Made by a program: the position numbers and the translations under genes. DNA of 64,000 nt from CBDFGQ01 sp965247295 (GTDB taxonomy: Bacteria > Chloroflexota > Dehalococcoidia > Lucifugimonadales > JAGWBF01): assembly GCA_965247295.1 (NCBI GenBank), contig CBDFGQ010000008.1, positions 124,001 through 188,000 of the forward strand, in the 5' to 3' direction. Positions 24,988-32,912 of the stretch are shown here, piece by piece (position 1 is the stretch's first letter; the number at the start of each line of letters is the position of its first letter). A model generated the notes under the pieces. The model saw only the letters and a list, made by a program, of their open reading frames with translations, did not search any database and was not told where the DNA came from.

Positions 24988-25992
24988 CTATTGACTGAAG
25001 AACCGGGCCAGCTCGTCCCGGTCGAACTTCGGGAGGGGCTTAAGCTCGTGACCGCCGGTGATGTGGACCCCCTCCTCGGGCGCGGTGATCTGGCCAATCT
25101 CGTAGGCGTCGATGCCCTCCTTCTCCAGGGCGGACATTAGGCCGGGGACGTCCTCCGGTGGGAGAGTGATGAGCAGCGCCCCTGAGGCGAGCAGGCCCAG
25201 GGGGTCCAGGCCCAGTGCGCCGCATATCTCGTCGCACTCGGGCAGTACTGGGATGCTCCCTCCGTCCACCGCCAGTCCCACTCCCGCCGCCGTAGCCAGC
25301 TCCCACAGTCCCGTCGCCAGCCCGCCCTCGGTGGGGTCGTGGAGGGAGTTCACCCGCGCCGAGGAGCAGGCCGTAAGGGCATCCTTTACTACACTTATGC
25401 CGGGGGAAAAAAGTAACGCAGCCGCTTTGCCAACGACGTCGCTGCTGAGACCGGCGTCGGCGAGGGAGCCGGCCGCGTCCCGGGCCAGAAGCGCGGTCCC
25501 CTCCAGAGCGATGCCCTTGGTTACCACGATGCTGTCGCCGTCCCTCGCGCCGCCCGTGTGTACACTTTTACTCTTTTGTACCTCGCCCATCATGCATCCG
25601 ACGACAATGGGCCGCTGAATTCCTACCGTTACCTCGCTGTGGCCCCCAACCAGGGTGACGTCCAGGGAGGCGCAGCCCTCCAGTATCTGGTCGAAGATGG
25701 ACTCGGCGCCCGCTTCGCTGAAGGTCTCAGGGACAAGCAGGGTGGCAAGGAACCAGCGTGGCTTGGCCCCGGCGCAGGCCACGTCGTTGGCGTTTACCTG
25801 GACCGCGTACCAGCCAATGAGGTCCGTGGCGAAGGTCACCGGGTCGGTCTTGGCCACCAGGACCCGGTCGCCCATGTCCAGGAGGGCCGCGTCCTCCCCG
25901 ACCTTGGGTCCCAGTAGCACCCTCTCGTCCCGGATCTCCACCTTGGAGAGGAGCCGTTCCAGCAACTCCGCCGGGAACTTGCCCAGCTTCAT
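24988..25992 (-). CDS. AIR synthase-related protein (HypE/ThiL/SelD superfamily)
   Basis: 334 residues with the PurM-like two-domain fold. VGEDAALLDMGDRVLVAKTDPVTF carries the metal/phosphate-binding Asp residues, with NANDVACAGAKPRWF and the glycine-rich HDPTEGGLATGLWELA. Closest in pattern to stand-alone HypE-like proteins, which dehydrate a thiocarbamate with ATP during NiFe-hydrogenase maturation. It lacks the C-terminal PRIC-type Cys of true HypE and the Cys/Sec-Lys motif of SelD, and no hydrogenase gene is near, so the role is uncertain. Its ATG overlaps the stop of the YdeI-like gene. Confidence 0.75.
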   Translation of the reverse strand: MKLGKFPAELLERLLSKVEIRDERVLLGPKVGEDAALLDMGDRVLVAKTDPVTFATDLIGWYAVQVNANDVACAGAKPRWFLATLLVPETFSEAGAESIFDQILEGCASLDVTLVGGHSEVTVGIQRPIVVGCMMGEVQKSKSVHTGGARDGDSIVVTKGIALEGTALLARDAAGSLADAGLSSDVVGKAAALLFSPGISVVKDALTACSSARVNSLHDPTEGGLATGLWELATAAGVGLAVDGGSIPVLPECDEICGALGLDPLGLLASGALLITLPPEDVPGLMSALEKEGIDAYEIGQITAPEEGVHITGGHELKPLPKFDRDELARFFSQ

Positions 25993-26390
25993 CGTGCTAC
26001 CTTGGCTGTGGTTCGTGTCGCTGGCCCCGAGCGCTGCGCCCGGGCTTTCCTTAGGACCTCCTCAGGTATCATGGCCAGCCCGGCTCCGGTCATTCTCCTT
26101 TGTTCCAGCATCTTCGCCACTCGCGATACGTTGGACTCGGACCAGTTACTCTTCTTTCGACGGGGAGTGAATCGCAAGGCGTAAGCTCGTTCGTCGATCG
26201 ACTTGGGCATCCCATCGACCCACCCAAAACAGATAGCCTCCTCGACCGAGTCGTCGTAGGGAATCGATGGCTGGCCGGTGCCCTTCTTGTAACATTCCAA
26301 CCAGATCTCCCTCTTGCCCGGGTGATGCTCGGCAAGCCATGCCCGCCACTCTTCTCTTGAGGCGACGTACAGAGTCTCGGTGATATCCAC
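25989..26390 (-). CDS. YdeI/OmpD-associated family protein
   Basis: 133 residues. FASREEWRAWLAEHHPGKREIWL-type opening (here YVASREEWRAWLAEHH), SIPYDDSVEEAICFGWVDG and RFTPRRKKSNWSESNV are hallmarks of the YdeI family of small cytoplasmic proteins; some members affect resistance to peptides or bacteriocins. It overlaps the following AIR synthase-like gene by 4 bases, so the two are translated together. The lysine/arginine-rich tail may bind nucleic acid. Confidence 0.8.
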   Translation of the reverse strand: MDITETLYVASREEWRAWLAEHHPGKREIWLECYKKGTGQPSIPYDDSVEEAICFGWVDGMPKSIDERAYALRFTPRRKKSNWSESNVSRVAKMLEQRRMTGAGLAMIPEEVLRKARAQRSGPATRTTAKVAR

Positions 26391-26626
26391 TCAATCTCCT
26401 CTTAGTTGATGGTGAGCTTAGCTACCTGGGAGTATTTATTTCCCCGCGGCGCTTTCCGACGAAGGTCGGACTGGCTGGGCCTTGCACTGAGACGGCCCTG
26501 CGCTGCTCACGAGATTACACGGAACGATACCCCATGTCTACCTGCCCGATGCGGAGACATTGCGGGTCATGGCGCCGCCGGGTATAGTACGGGTTGATTA
26601 CTTACCTGGCCATCAATGGGACTCGC

Positions 26627-27121
26627 ATGGACTACATATTTACCTTTTTGTGGAGCATGGCACCGGTCTGCGAGCTGCGGTGCGCCATCCCGCTGGGGAT
26701 GGAGAGCTACGAACTGCCGTGGCTGGGCACACAGGGCTATGACCTTCCCTGGTACGGAGTCCTTCCAGTATCGGTGATAGGTAACCTGGTGCCTGCATTG
26801 TTCTGGCTGGCAGTACTGCCCCGGCTAGGGGGCTTTCTAACCAGCTTCTCCAACCCCCTGGGAAGTCTCCTCAAGTGGCGTAGTGAGCGGCTGCGACTCC
26901 GAAACGCCCATCGGTTTCACAGGTACGGCTCCCTTGCACTCACAGCCCTGGTTGCAGTACCCTTGCCCTTGACCGGCGTGTGGACCGGGTGCCTGGCGGC
27001 CTGGGTTTTCGAGATACCCTTCCGGAGGGCACTACCGCCCATAGCCTTGGGTGCTTTGCTAGCGGGAGGCATAGTGACCGGACTGACAGGGCTGGGCATT
27101 TTCGTAGCTGATTGGCTGTAG
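26627..27121 (+). CDS. small multidrug-export family membrane protein (COG2426)
   Basis: About 164 residues from ATG 26627, which gives the family N-terminus (FTFLWSMAPVCELRCAIPLGM); a TTG 11 codons upstream is also in frame. Four to five hydrophobic segments are visible, including LPVSVIGNLVPALFWLAVLP and ALTALVAVPLPLTGVWTGCL. The family (PF06695) is named for a putative small-molecule export role that is weakly supported. A single gene with no linked partner. Confidence 0.8.
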   Translation: MDYIFTFLWSMAPVCELRCAIPLGMESYELPWLGTQGYDLPWYGVLPVSVIGNLVPALFWLAVLPRLGGFLTSFSNPLGSLLKWRSERLRLRNAHRFHRYGSLALTALVAVPLPLTGVWTGCLAAWVFEIPFRRALPPIALGALLAGGIVTGLTGLGIFVADWL

Positions 27122-27178
27122 GAAATGGGGTGTTCTAGAAAAGTCTTAAATTAGTTTAATACTTTGTATATACGTGTC

Positions 27179-27207
27179 TTGACAACTGGCGAAAACTGTG
27201 CTAATAT
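27179..27207 (+). promoter_or_regulatory. strong sigma-70-type promoter
   Basis: TTGACA (27179-27184), 17-base spacer, TAATAT (27202-27207). It drives the small HTH gene at 27240 with a leader of roughly 25 bases. Confidence 0.85.
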
Positions 27208-27239
27208 CCTTGCTTGAGACAACCTGCAAGGAGGCACAA

Positions 27240-27464
27240 ATGGCCAGGAAAACCAAGTTGATGAGCAGGGTGGAGGATACTTACCAGAGGTCACTGGAGC
27301 GGCTGCTTCCCGAGATGGTAAACGAGAAGGGTCTATCCATGACGGCCGAGGAACTGGGCGTGAGCAAGGCTACACTGGGATACTGGCTCCTCAAGCTCGG
27401 CATCAACGTGCGACGGGTGGCCCTGGCCCCCGGTGAGACCCTGGAGGTGAAGCGAGCCAGCTAA
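27240..27464 (+). CDS. small helix-turn-helix DNA-binding protein
   Basis: 74 residues from ATG 27240, chosen because AAGGAGG lies 6 bases before it and because the promoter would start transcripts after the earlier in-frame start. Basic N-terminus ARKTKLMSRVEDTYQRS, then a helix-turn-helix (LSMTAEELGVSKATLGYWLLKLGI). It is of the resolvase/transposase-like small HTH kind and probably binds DNA as a dimer. Strong promoter and ribosome site suggest high expression. No partner gene is obvious; targets are unknown. Confidence 0.75.
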   Translation: MARKTKLMSRVEDTYQRSLERLLPEMVNEKGLSMTAEELGVSKATLGYWLLKLGINVRRVALAPGETLEVKRAS

Positions 27465-27572
27465 CAAGCCTGGCGCCCTTACCTACAACCGCCCATCCTT
27501 GACAGCCCCCCTGAGGCTATGATAAAAGTAGCCTGCGGCCTCGGCGGCCCATTGGATACCAGGGGAGGATAT

Positions 27573-28088
27573 GTGAGACGGGCGGTTTTTCATTTTGCAG
27601 TCATACTGGTCCTTGTCGTTTTGGTTGCCGCAGCCTGTGGCGGAGGGGACGAGGGATCCGCTGCCACCCTGACAATCCCTCTGGCTACGCCGACCCCACG
27701 GGCCACGGAGACACCTACCACCGCCGTAGTGAGCACCCCGGCCACCGCCGTCGACCTCGTGGCGCAGGGCCGTGAGCTGTATCTGGCCGTGCCCCCCAAT
27801 TCGGCTCCACAGGCACTATGGTGCTACCAGTGTCATATCGTAGAGGGACTACCCACGGCCGCTGGCCTCGTTGGCCCGGACCACACCAATATAGGTGCGA
27901 GTGCGGCCACCAGAAAGCCGGGCATGTCCGCGGAGGCCTACCTGAGGGAGTCCATCGTGGACCCCGAAGCCCACGTGGCCGAGGGTGTGGAACGTGCAAC
28001 GCGAGGTCTGATGACCAAGGCCATCGTCCAGGGCCTTACAGATGCGCAGGTCGATGCTCTAGTGGCTTTCCTTTTGACCCTCCAGTGA
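27573..28088 (+). CDS. cytochrome c-like lipoprotein
   Basis: About 171 residues from GTG 27573 (GGGGAGG upstream). A signal peptide with lipobox (VLVVLVAAAC) gives a lipid-anchored exported protein. A Thr/Pro-rich linker follows, then a single c-type haem motif CYQCH and a distal Met candidate in TRGLMTKAIVQGL, with the closing helix TDAQVDALVAFLLTL typical of class I cytochrome c. It would carry electrons at the outer face of the membrane. It is followed by a terminator and stands alone, so its redox partners are unknown. Confidence 0.85.
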   Translation: MRRAVFHFAVILVLVVLVAAACGGGDEGSAATLTIPLATPTPRATETPTTAVVSTPATAVDLVAQGRELYLAVPPNSAPQALWCYQCHIVEGLPTAAGLVGPDHTNIGASAATRKPGMSAEAYLRESIVDPEAHVAEGVERATRGLMTKAIVQGLTDAQVDALVAFLLTLQ

Positions 28089-28132
28089 TCTGGAGGGGAG
28101 TTTACACCGCAACGGAATCGGATAGGCGGTAA

Positions 28133-28170
28133 GGGACTGGCCTGGAGGCGTGTGCCTGGCCAGTCCTTTA
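28133..28170 (+). terminator. intrinsic terminator after the cytochrome gene
   Basis: GGACTGGCC (28134-28142) pairs with GGCCAGTCC (28158-28166) around an inner AGGC/GCCT hairpin, followed by TTTA. Confidence 0.7.
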
Positions 28171-28200
28171 TAGTAGTGAGCCACCGGCTTGGGCATCCCG

Positions 28201-28229
28201 TTGACTCCGGTGCAGGTGCCTTTTATACT
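28201..28229 (+). promoter_or_regulatory. dnaN promoter
   Basis: TTGACT (28201-28206), 17-base spacer, TATACT (28224-28229). It ends about 28 bases before the dnaN start. Confidence 0.8.
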
Positions 28230-28257
28230 ACAGCACACTACGTGAGGGAGTGGGGAT

Positions 28258-29415
28258 ATGCGACTGTCGTGCCTCCAGGAGAACCTTAGCAAGGGTCTGT
28301 CCATAGTCGGAAGGGCCGTGGCTACCCGTACCACCCTTCCCATAACCCAAAACGTGCTCATGGCCACCGATAAGTCCATGCTAAAACTGTCGGCCACCAA
28401 TTTGGAGATAGCCATTACCACGTGGATCGGGGCCAAGGTGGAAGAGGAGGGCTCCATCACAGTGCCGGCCCGTCTATTGACGGAGTTCGTGGCGTCTCTG
28501 CCTTCGGAGCCCATAGATATGGTGGCCACCGCCAGCCCCAGGAGCGTCCAGCTGACCTGCGCCCGCTCCGAGGCGCGTATTAACGGCACCGACGCCGAGG
28601 AGTTCCCGCCTATACCCACGGTGGAGGACGGGCTGGCCGCCAAGATTGACCCGGTGGTACTGAAGACGGCCATCACACAGGTGGTTTTCGCCGCCGCCAC
28701 TGAGGAGTCACGGCCGGTGCTGACCGGCGTGAAGCTCGATCTGGAGGGAGACCAGTTCACCATGGCCGCCGCCGATGGTTTCCGCCTGGCGGTGAACCGG
28801 AGCCAGCTGGTGGAACCGGTCGAAGAGCCTGTCAGCATCCTGCTGCCTGCGAGGACCCTCAACGAGGTCAACCGCTTCCTGGGCGACCAGGACGGTCCGG
28901 TGGAGATCACCATGACGCCGGCCAAGGGGCAGGTATTGTTCAACCTGAAGGGCATCCAGGTTGTATCACAGCTGATTCAGGGTACCTTCCCTAACTACTC
29001 ACAGCTCATTCCCGCAAGCTATCAGACCAGGGCAGTCCTGGACCTGCAGGAGTTCTTGAGGGCCACGAGAAGCGCGTCCATCTTCGCCCGGGACGGGAGT
29101 GGGATAATCCGGCTCCAGATGACCCCTGTCGATGAAGGTGCCCCTGCCGAGGGAGCTGTGGCCCGTCCCGGCAAGCTGGTTATCTCCGCGAGGGCGGAGG
29201 AGATGGGCGACAACGTGGACGAAGTGGACACCTCCATCGAAGGTGAGGAGTCCAAGATCGCCTTTAACAGCAAGTACCTGATGGACGTTCTGTCGGTGAT
29301 GGAGCGGGGCGAAGTAGCCCTCGAGACCAGCACCCCTTCCAGCCCCGGGGTATTCAAAGTCATCGGCTCGGATAGCTACATCCACGTCGTCATGCCCATG
29401 TTCGTGCAGTGGTGA
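28258..29415 (+). CDS. dnaN: DNA polymerase III beta subunit (sliding clamp)
   Basis: 385 residues, three clamp domains at normal length (MRLSCLQENLSKGLSIVGRA start; ISARAEEMGDN in domain 3; VVMPM near the end). It forms the ring that tethers polymerases and repair proteins to DNA. It stands without dnaA or recF next door and has its own promoter. The unusual feature is its 3' end: the last 85 bp recur at 31683-31767 beyond a foreign gene, so the final 28 codons may have been supplied or preserved by an integrating element. The reading frame is intact. Confidence 0.95.
   Translation: MRLSCLQENLSKGLSIVGRAVATRTTLPITQNVLMATDKSMLKLSATNLEIAITTWIGAKVEEEGSITVPARLLTEFVASLPSEPIDMVATASPRSVQLTCARSEARINGTDAEEFPPIPTVEDGLAAKIDPVVLKTAITQVVFAAATEESRPVLTGVKLDLEGDQFTMAAADGFRLAVNRSQLVEPVEEPVSILLPARTLNEVNRFLGDQDGPVEITMTPAKGQVLFNLKGIQVVSQLIQGTFPNYSQLIPASYQTRAVLDLQEFLRATRSASIFARDGSGIIRLQMTPVDEGAPAEGAVARPGKLVISARAEEMGDNVDEVDTSIEGEESKIAFNSKYLMDVLSVMERGEVALETSTPSSPGVFKVIGSDSYIHVVMPMFVQW
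29331..29415 (+). repeat. left dnaN-end repeat (candidate attL)
   Basis: The functional dnaN 3' end including its TGA stop; matches the right copy at 82 of 85 positions. Confidence 0.85.
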
Positions 29416-29632
29416 CAGAGTTCACAACCTAGTTGGATTTTGGACCTAAGTCCATCTGCTCGAATCGACCAAGAGTCCACCTCCGAAGCTCAGCACAAAG
29501 CGGATATCCTCCTCGTGTTCCAGCCAATTTGGTGGTGTCCTACTTTGATTCAACTGGGTTTGGGCCGACGGATAGATCCAAGGGACGGCATGTTGGTCCT
29601 AGCCCACAAGAAACCCAACACTAGGGTGATGC

Positions 29633-31642
29633 GTGATGATGAATGATCCACGGCAAAACCGACTCGATTTTGACGACGCCCACTCCGCTGCAGAGAGGGG
29701 CCTGCAGGTCGTAAGTGCTCAATTCCAGAGCGTCGCGCCCTTTAGCTGGAACATATTTGATGGCTTCGACCACATGCGCGTACTGACCTACTCGGTGAGT
29801 ACCCCGATGATCGTTCGGATGCTCGACAAGTTCTCCTTCCAGCGTCTTGAGTGCGTCTTCGGTTACGAGGCTGGACTCGGACGTTTCGCCGACGTCATCG
29901 CTTTCCAGCAGTTCCTGATCAACCAATTGACGGAGTGCGCTCTAAAGCTTGAGGATGAACGTCAGCGGATCATCCTCGACAGAATTCATGCCGGCAAAGC
30001 TCAGTTCTACGTAGTCAAAGACAACATCGCTCATGCCAAGTTGTATCTTCTCGAGGCCGATGACCCCAAGCGCCGCAGAGTGATCGTTGGTTCGGCCAAC
30101 CTGTCGGAGCGTGCCTTCGGGGGAAAGCAGGCTGAGACCTTGCTGGTCTTCGATGACGACGACTGCGCTTGGGACCATTACTCAAGAGAATATGACGCAG
30201 TGAAGGAAACCGCGGCGGACCGAATCGACCTACCCATCGACTTGCGGTCGGCGGAGATCGCATTTACCGAAACTCCGGTCCTGCAAGACACCGGCCTGAC
30301 TGTGTTCCAGCCCCCGGCCGTAGAAGAGCTAACACTTCCGCAGGTATTGCATAAGGTTGAGGAGCTGGCCCTTCCGGTGGATCGCGTCGTGTCTCCCCAG
30401 ATAACTCGGCAGAACGGCAGGTATGTCGTCACACCAACCGTCAAGGCGGTAATCAAAAAATTGCGCTGGCGAAAGGGTCAGCAAGAGGACAATGGGACCA
30501 GGCCGACAAACCTAAGCATACACCAAGAATCTCGATATGTTTCCCACTCGGGTGAACATGTTTCCCTGGACGCCGACGATGAGGGGCTGAGGCGAAGCGC
30601 GGAAGCGATTGTCGAATACTTCGATAACTATGAGCGGGGCTTCATCGGTGACGTGCCCCGACTGCAAAAAGATTATTTCACGTTCATGTCCTGGCTCTAT
30701 ATCTCGCCGTTTATCTGTGATCTCCGCACTCGCGCCGTCGTGGAGGGCGGCAACATCTTCCATTACCCATCGTTCGCAATAATCTACGGCAAGTCGAACT
30801 GCGGGAAGACTAGCCTCGCGGATACTCTTATCACCAGCATGTTCGGGCATCCCAGCACAGTCCAGAAGGACAGCTTCACACGCGGGACGTTGCGGGGTCT
30901 TCAGCATAATTACAGACGTTTCCCGGTTGTGTTCGATGACATAAATCGTCGCCGCTTTACCGCCCATGGCTTAGATATCGTTAAGGACGAAAACCTGCCT
31001 CCAGTCAAGGAACATCCCTGCTTCATTCTCTCTATGAACGCCGAGCCGCAGTCGTTCCAAGATGAGGTGGTCAAGCGATGCCTCATGATCTACACTAACA
31101 CCTCCCTTCCTACTCACAAGCACTCGCTGGCTGACGAGCTTCATTCTAGCGTCGAGGACATTCGTAACAGGCTGACAACCGATCTCTATCGGAGGTACCT
31201 GGCCGCCATCATGGACAAGCTAGATTCCACGCCCTTGCCGGGAGACATACTCCGGATGTCGTCCGAAACGATTTGCGACCTCTTGGAGGAGTTTGTCGGC
31301 GCACGGTTGCCGGAGTGGTGTCGGCCTGTCTCATGGAATGAGTACGCTGACCGTCGTTATGAGCGCTCAGCCAGGCGACTGGCCGCGCTGCTGGCACCTG
31401 AGAACTATCGCAAGGCTGTCGCTAACGGAGAGCAGGGGTGGACGTTGCAGGCAGATACTGTGGTTGTGTGGGAAAAAGCCGACGCCTTTGGACGCACATC
31501 GATCAAGGGCGAAATACCCGATTCCCTATACGATGACACCTCCAGTGTTGGCAACACTTTCGTCCTTTGGCGCAAGCAGACCGAGGAGTTTCTCAACACA
31601 AAAATAGCCGCGCCAGGGCACAGGTGGCCATGGAGGCGCTAG
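29633..31642 (+). CDS. phospholipase-D-type nuclease fused to an SF3/AAA-like ATPase
   Basis: 669 residues from GTG 29633 or the ATG next to it. Residues 45-195 form a PLD-like domain with one HKD-type motif: His134, Lys136 (AHAKLYLLE) and GSANLSERAF (Ser154, Asn156), as in single-HKD nucleases that act as dimers. After a linker (200-310), residues 320-500 form a P-loop ATPase: Walker A YGKSNCGKTS (386-394), Walker B PVVFDDI (431-437), sensor Asn in FILSMNAE (Asn469) and a candidate arginine finger VKRC (482). That motif order and spacing recall superfamily 3 helicase or AAA cores. The rest is helical. Likely an ATP-dependent DNA or RNA cutter, plausibly anti-phage. It is the only gene between two dnaN-end repeats. 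I cannot assign it to a named system. Confidence 0.75.
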   Translation: MMMNDPRQNRLDFDDAHSAAERGLQVVSAQFQSVAPFSWNIFDGFDHMRVLTYSVSTPMIVRMLDKFSFQRLECVFGYEAGLGRFADVIAFQQFLINQLTECALKLEDERQRIILDRIHAGKAQFYVVKDNIAHAKLYLLEADDPKRRRVIVGSANLSERAFGGKQAETLLVFDDDDCAWDHYSREYDAVKETAADRIDLPIDLRSAEIAFTETPVLQDTGLTVFQPPAVEELTLPQVLHKVEELALPVDRVVSPQITRQNGRYVVTPTVKAVIKKLRWRKGQQEDNGTRPTNLSIHQESRYVSHSGEHVSLDADDEGLRRSAEAIVEYFDNYERGFIGDVPRLQKDYFTFMSWLYISPFICDLRTRAVVEGGNIFHYPSFAIIYGKSNCGKTSLADTLITSMFGHPSTVQKDSFTRGTLRGLQHNYRRFPVVFDDINRRRFTAHGLDIVKDENLPPVKEHPCFILSMNAEPQSFQDEVVKRCLMIYTNTSLPTHKHSLADELHSSVEDIRNRLTTDLYRRYLAAIMDKLDSTPLPGDILRMSSETICDLLEEFVGARLPEWCRPVSWNEYADRRYERSARRLAALLAPENYRKAVANGEQGWTLQADTVVVWEKADAFGRTSIKGEIPDSLYDDTSSVGNTFVLWRKQTEEFLNTKIAAPGHRWPWRR

Positions 31643-31682
31643 GGGTCCAGAAGCTTATCGAACTTCTCGCGTTGCGAGAGGT

Positions 31683-31767
31683 CACCCCTTCCAGCCCCGG
31701 GGTATTCAAAGTCATCGGCTCGGATAGCTACATCCACGTCGTCATGCCCAAGTTTGTTCAGTGGTGA
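31683..31767 (+). repeat. right dnaN-end repeat (candidate attR)
   Basis: A fragment of dnaN coding sequence with its stop but no gene body. The last codons read AAG TTT GTT CAG TGG TGA against ATG TTC GTG CAG TGG TGA on the left, so the two copies have different origins or have drifted. Confidence 0.85.
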
Positions 31768-32252
31768 TAAACCGACTTATGCTAAGGGTATACTTTTCCG
31801 CGTAGCGGCGGCCCTATGATGCGTCTGTTTCTGGCTACTGCCGCATTTCGTCTGCATAGTCAATACAAGAATCGGCCTCGGGGCTTCCACTGCGTGACGC
31901 GCTGACCACCGATCAGACTCATCGATTCCTCCATAGGTCTGCGCAATAGGTGTCTATCCTACGCCCCCTCGCCGGTAGCCGGTAAGCGCTAGGCACCCCT
32001 CCTTAGTATCATGCCATGCCACACGGAATACCCACGGCCGTTTCTCAGGGTGTGCCAGATTCCTCGAAAATGTAAATAAGTGACACCGTTTCCTGTTAGG
32101 CGGGCATGTGGTGGCTCCGATGCAACCGGTAGGCTTTGTCTGCGACACCTAGGCCATGATTCCTCAGCTGGAGCCGGACAGACCCTCTGAATGGCCTCAG
32201 CCGGCACCCACTCTTGACCATGTGCGTTTAGATGTGTATAATGGGTATTTAA
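31768..32252. other. gene-free stretch right of the cassette
   Basis: No convincing frame on either strand. It holds the promoter of the excisionase-like gene at its right end. A GTGACACCGTTTCC-type sequence near 32081 resembles transposon ends, but no partner repeat was seen. Confidence 0.4.
32214..32242 (+). promoter_or_regulatory. promoter of the excisionase-like gene
   Basis: TTGACC (32214-32219), 17-base spacer, perfect TATAAT (32237-32242). Transcription would begin near 32249, only a few bases before the ATG at 32253, so the message may be leaderless. Confidence 0.8.
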
Positions 32253-32525
32253 ATGACAATAATATATTATGAATTGATCAAGACCAGGTACCAGTATATA
32301 TCGACAAGGGAGGCAGCGGAGCTCCTTGGAATTACCCCTCTGGCCGCTTCAAGGTTAGTCCGACAGGGCAAAATACCCGGCGTGAAAATAGGTAGAATTT
32401 ACGTTGTCCCCAGGACTGCTGTCCAGGAGTTCGCAAGGAACTATGTTCCCCGGAGAGGGCGGCCCAGGCTGAAGCGGAAATACACCAAGAGGAGTCCAAT
32501 ATGGGAAACCAAGTCAATGCAGTGA
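32253..32525 (+). CDS. excisionase-family HTH DNA-binding protein
   Basis: 90 residues. YISTREAAELLGITPLAASRLVRQGKIPGVKIGRIYVVPRTAVQEFA is the MerR-like winged HTH of the excisionase/HTH_17 family; a basic tail (RRGRPRLKRKYTKR) follows. Such proteins steer recombinases or act as small regulators on mobile elements. Its end overlaps the start of a serine-recombinase remnant by 25 bases, the usual order in elements of this type. No ribosome site precedes the ATG, which fits leaderless translation; an internal start is possible. The gene is AT-richer than its surroundings. Confidence 0.8.
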   Translation: MTIIYYELIKTRYQYISTREAAELLGITPLAASRLVRQGKIPGVKIGRIYVVPRTAVQEFARNYVPRRGRPRLKRKYTKRSPIWETKSMQ

Positions 32526-32769
32526 TATATCGAGGGTCTTTGATGATGCCCCAGAGCGTCATGGCACATCTCTGGATATCCAGGAGCAGGCCTGCCTGGA
32601 GAATGCCGTATCTAACACAAGATGGGTAGTCGAGCTCAACAAAGATACTGCCGGTGGCTTCAGCCTGGACCTTCCGGGTATTGAACAGGTGCGACAACTT
32701 CTTCGCCAGTGTTCCGTTGATCTGGTTGTTGCTCATACCGTGGACCGGATCTCTAGAAACCAGAACTGA
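32501..32769 (+). pseudogene. serine recombinase (resolvase/integrase) N-terminal remnant
   Basis: From ATG 32501 (GGAG upstream) the frame reads GNQVNAVIY. After a one-base deletion near 32531 it continues in another frame as RVFDDAPERHGTSLDIQEQAC, DLPGIEQVRQLLRQ and DLVVAHTVDRISRNQ, which is the resolvase domain of serine recombinases. The catalytic Ser of the YxRVS motif is Phe (TTT), and a TGA at 32767 ends the frame right after the DRxSRN motif. The C-terminal DNA-binding region is missing. The gene is thus inactive in at least three ways. Confidence 0.75.
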
Positions 32770-32846
32770 CTGAGCCGCGGGGCCCGTTCACAGGGAGCAA
32801 CACGGCTCGGGCCTGGGAGTAGATTCGTGACCCCGGACGTCCCGCA

Positions 32847-32874
32847 TTGAATGTTTCCAACGGCGTGATATAAT
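32847..32874 (+). promoter_or_regulatory. extended -10 promoter
   Basis: TTGAAT (32847-32852), 16-base spacer, TGA-TATAAT (32866-32874). It lies before the TIGR03086-like gene. Confidence 0.75.
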
Positions 32875-32912
32875 CTGCGGGACTCAAAAATCGGTAAGTA
32901 AGGAGGCGCATG

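Larger units (their letters stand above)
29331..31767 (+). mobile_element. candidate integrated cassette bracketed by dnaN 3'-end repeats
   Basis: The last 85 bp of dnaN (29331-29415) are repeated at 31683-31767 with 82 matches; the first 68 bases are identical, and the three differences fall in the last 17 bases. Between them lies one large gene (PLD-ATPase). A direct repeat of a gene's 3' end around foreign DNA is the signature of site-specific integration that keeps the target gene intact. No integrase lies inside the repeats. An inverted repeat TCTCGC-GTT-GCGAGA (31665-31679) stands just before the right copy. Confidence 0.65.

Noticed and set aside
24988..25992. AIR synthase-related gene as selD, which would support selenocysteine use
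   Set aside because: It lacks the N-terminal Cys/Sec-x-Lys active-site segment of SelD and is closer to HypE-like proteins, so it gives no support for the selenoprotein claim.
31567..31767. 66-aa open frame ending in the clamp C-terminus, as a separate mini-clamp gene
   Set aside because: Only the last 28 codons match dnaN; the front part overlaps the PLD-ATPase gene in another frame. A repeat fragment is the better reading.
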